Shown in pieces: positions 6,125 to 7,117 of a DNA stretch of 7,117 nt (position 1 is the stretch's first letter; each line of letters opens with the position of its first letter). Source of the stretch: Candidatus Tepidiaquacellales bacterium UBA2330 (GTDB taxonomy: Bacteria; Bacteroidota; Ignavibacteria; Tepidaquicellales; Tepidaquicellaceae); assembly GCA_002344965.1 (NCBI GenBank), contig DDUU01000045.1, positions 85,295-92,411 on the forward strand. Reading direction: 5' to 3'. A model generated the notes under the pieces. That model had not been told where the DNA came from, ran no database searches, and saw nothing but the letters and a program-made list of their open reading frames with translations. The translations under genes were made by a program, and so were the position numbers.

Positions 6125-6969
6125 CAGACTTTATGAAGTGCAAGCAAAGGGATCTTCGTATGATAAGCCATTTTCTTTGTTATGCTTCTGCTGAAAATTT
6201 TGTCCAATAAAGTTCTTTTTTTGATTGCCATAGCAAGCACGTCAGTTTCATTCTTATTAATAAAATCATTAATGCCTTCCAGCACATTTTCTTCCATTAC
6301 CAATGCTAATTTTATTTTATCAGTACCGCAGGAGTTTTTTATATTTTCAAATTCTCTTTTATTTTTCTCTTCGGTATCGCTTCCGCTTTCTATAATATGC
6401 AGTAAGGTAATTTCAGAATCGAATATTGCGGCAAATTTCAAAAGTCTCTGAAATGAGATCATATTTGCTTTTATGTCATCATAAGCGTAAACAATATTTT
6501 CTATTGGTTTGCTGCGTGCATTCTGAGGAATAGCGAGAACAGGAACGGTAGAATTTTCAATAAGACTTGCAGTGTTGCTGCCGAGGATAAGCTCCGTGAG
6601 ACCTGTCGCGCCGTGTGTTCCCATAATGACAAGATCGATTTTAAATTCATCAATCATCGAGACAGCTTCATCCACAATCAGACCCTGAGATACGACTGCT
6701 TCCACTTCAAACAGATTGTTCCCTTCAGCATCTTTGTTTGATTCAAGGATTCTATTTTTCAGATCTTCCAGATTTTCCTTTGCGGTTTTTTCTTCTTCCT
6801 GATAAGCTGAGAGATAAATCTCAGCGGGCATATTCGGATCAATAAGCTGAACGCTGTAAGCATGAAACAGAATTAATACGCCTTTTGTCCTGATAGCAAT
6901 ATCAATTGCATAATTTAATGCATTGTCTGCATTCTGAGAGAAATCCGTAGGGAATAGAATATTTTTCAT
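6124..6969 (-). CDS. Universal stress protein, tandem UspA domains
   Basis: This 281-residue cytoplasmic protein has two UspA domains in tandem. Domain 1 (1-148) starts with KNILFPTDFSQNADNAL and ends with the nucleotide-binding signature G117-x2-G120-x9-G130-S131, followed by VPVLAIP, so it should bind ATP. Domain 2 (about 155-281) keeps the fold pattern (IVYAYDD at 159-165, ITLLHI, TDVLAMAIKK) and the closing IPLLALHK. It lacks the G-x2-G-x9-G loop, having KKRTLLDKIFSRSIT instead, and so probably does not bind nucleotide. This asymmetry is common in tandem Usps. Such proteins help survival in starvation and redox stress, but the partner and signal cannot be read from sequence. The ATG start fits the conserved N terminus; no Shine-Dalgarno is seen. 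It is the first gene of the co-oriented run, with 148 bp of AT-rich DNA upstream inside the window. Confidence 0.93.
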   Translation of the reverse strand: MKNILFPTDFSQNADNALNYAIDIAIRTKGVLILFHAYSVQLIDPNMPAEIYLSAYQEEEKTAKENLEDLKNRILESNKDAEGNNLFEVEAVVSQGLIVDEAVSMIDEFKIDLVIMGTHGATGLTELILGSNTASLIENSTVPVLAIPQNARSKPIENIVYAYDDIKANMISFQRLLKFAAIFDSEITLLHIIESGSDTEEKNKREFENIKNSCGTDKIKLALVMEENVLEGINDFINKNETDVLAMAIKKRTLLDKIFSRSITKKMAYHTKIPLLALHKV

Positions 6970-7117
6970 ATGATATCTGATTTTATGAAAATTCCTAAAA
7001 ATATAGCTTTATTACAATTGAATAATTTTAATCAATAATAAAAAAAATCCGGATAAATTGACTTATATCATCCTTTTTAAAAATTATTCTTATATTTTTG
7101 TAATAAAGATAAAATAA
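6970..7117 (-). promoter_or_regulatory. AT-rich upstream region of the universal stress gene
   Basis: This non-coding stretch precedes the first gene of the minus-strand run and probably holds its promoter. No convincing -35/-10 pair, nor the Bacteroidota TTTG / TAnnTTTG pattern, could be fixed. It contains the palindrome ATCCGGAT (7047-7054) beside an eight-base A run (7040-7047). Confidence 0.3.

Noticed and set aside
6980..7060. Sigma-70-like promoter for the universal stress gene
   Set aside because: Several AT-rich hexamers resemble -10 boxes, but none pairs with a good -35 at a proper spacing, and in such AT-rich DNA matches are expected by chance.
7040..7078. Intrinsic terminator upstream of the universal stress gene
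   Set aside because: ATCCGGAT next to an A/T run looks terminator-like, but the palindrome has no loop and the alternative GGAT/ATCC stem is only 4 bp. No gene is visible for it to end.

Overview
The window looks like a chromosomal segment of an AT-rich Gram-negative bacterium of the Bacteroidota/Chlorobiota/Ignavibacteriota (FCB) group. Three things point there. The gene ending near the left edge carries a type IX secretion (T9SS) C-terminal sorting domain with the QNVPNPFNP signature, typical of Ignavibacteria-like genomes. The start codons lack a Shine-Dalgarno sequence and sit behind A/T-rich leaders. An ADP-heptose epimerase implies heptose-containing lipopolysaccharide. The Ignavibacteriota placement is an inference from motif style, not a phylogenetic result.

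All four recognised genes lie on the minus strand and are read from right to left. In transcription order they are: a tandem-domain universal stress protein (6969-6124); a full-length DNA polymerase I with intact 5' nuclease, proofreading and polymerase active sites and a TTG start (6074-3192); ADP-L-glycero-D-manno-heptose 6-epimerase HldD (3105-2089); and a secreted protein of the agmatine/peptidylarginine deiminase family with a T9SS tail (2046-325). The gaps are short (49, 86 and 42 bp), so co-transcription is possible. The genes serve unrelated tasks (stress, DNA repair, LPS core sugar, surface enzyme), so this is a run of co-oriented genes rather than a pathway operon.

The most interesting gene is the deiminase. 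Its general family would be called agmatine deiminase. Aligned from memory to Porphyromonas gingivalis peptidylarginine deiminase (PPAD), it shares the whole architecture (signal peptide, catalytic domain, Ig-like domain, T9SS sorting domain), all the catalytic positions, and the YNRPRP motif whose two arginines hold the C-terminal carboxylate of peptide substrates. It is a good candidate for an extracellular protein-citrullinating enzyme outside Porphyromonas.

The non-coding DNA is unusually repeat-rich. Positions 1-306 hold a tandem array of five 58-62 bp units, each with a strong hairpin (invariant GCGGG/CCCGC arms). It ends beside the deiminase stop codon in a truncated copy whose loop is inverted. 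Heptamer TTAACT(A/G) repeats lie on both sides of hldD (eight copies after polA, two to three at the hldD stop), and an AATTTT hexamer run lies directly in front of the hldD start codon.
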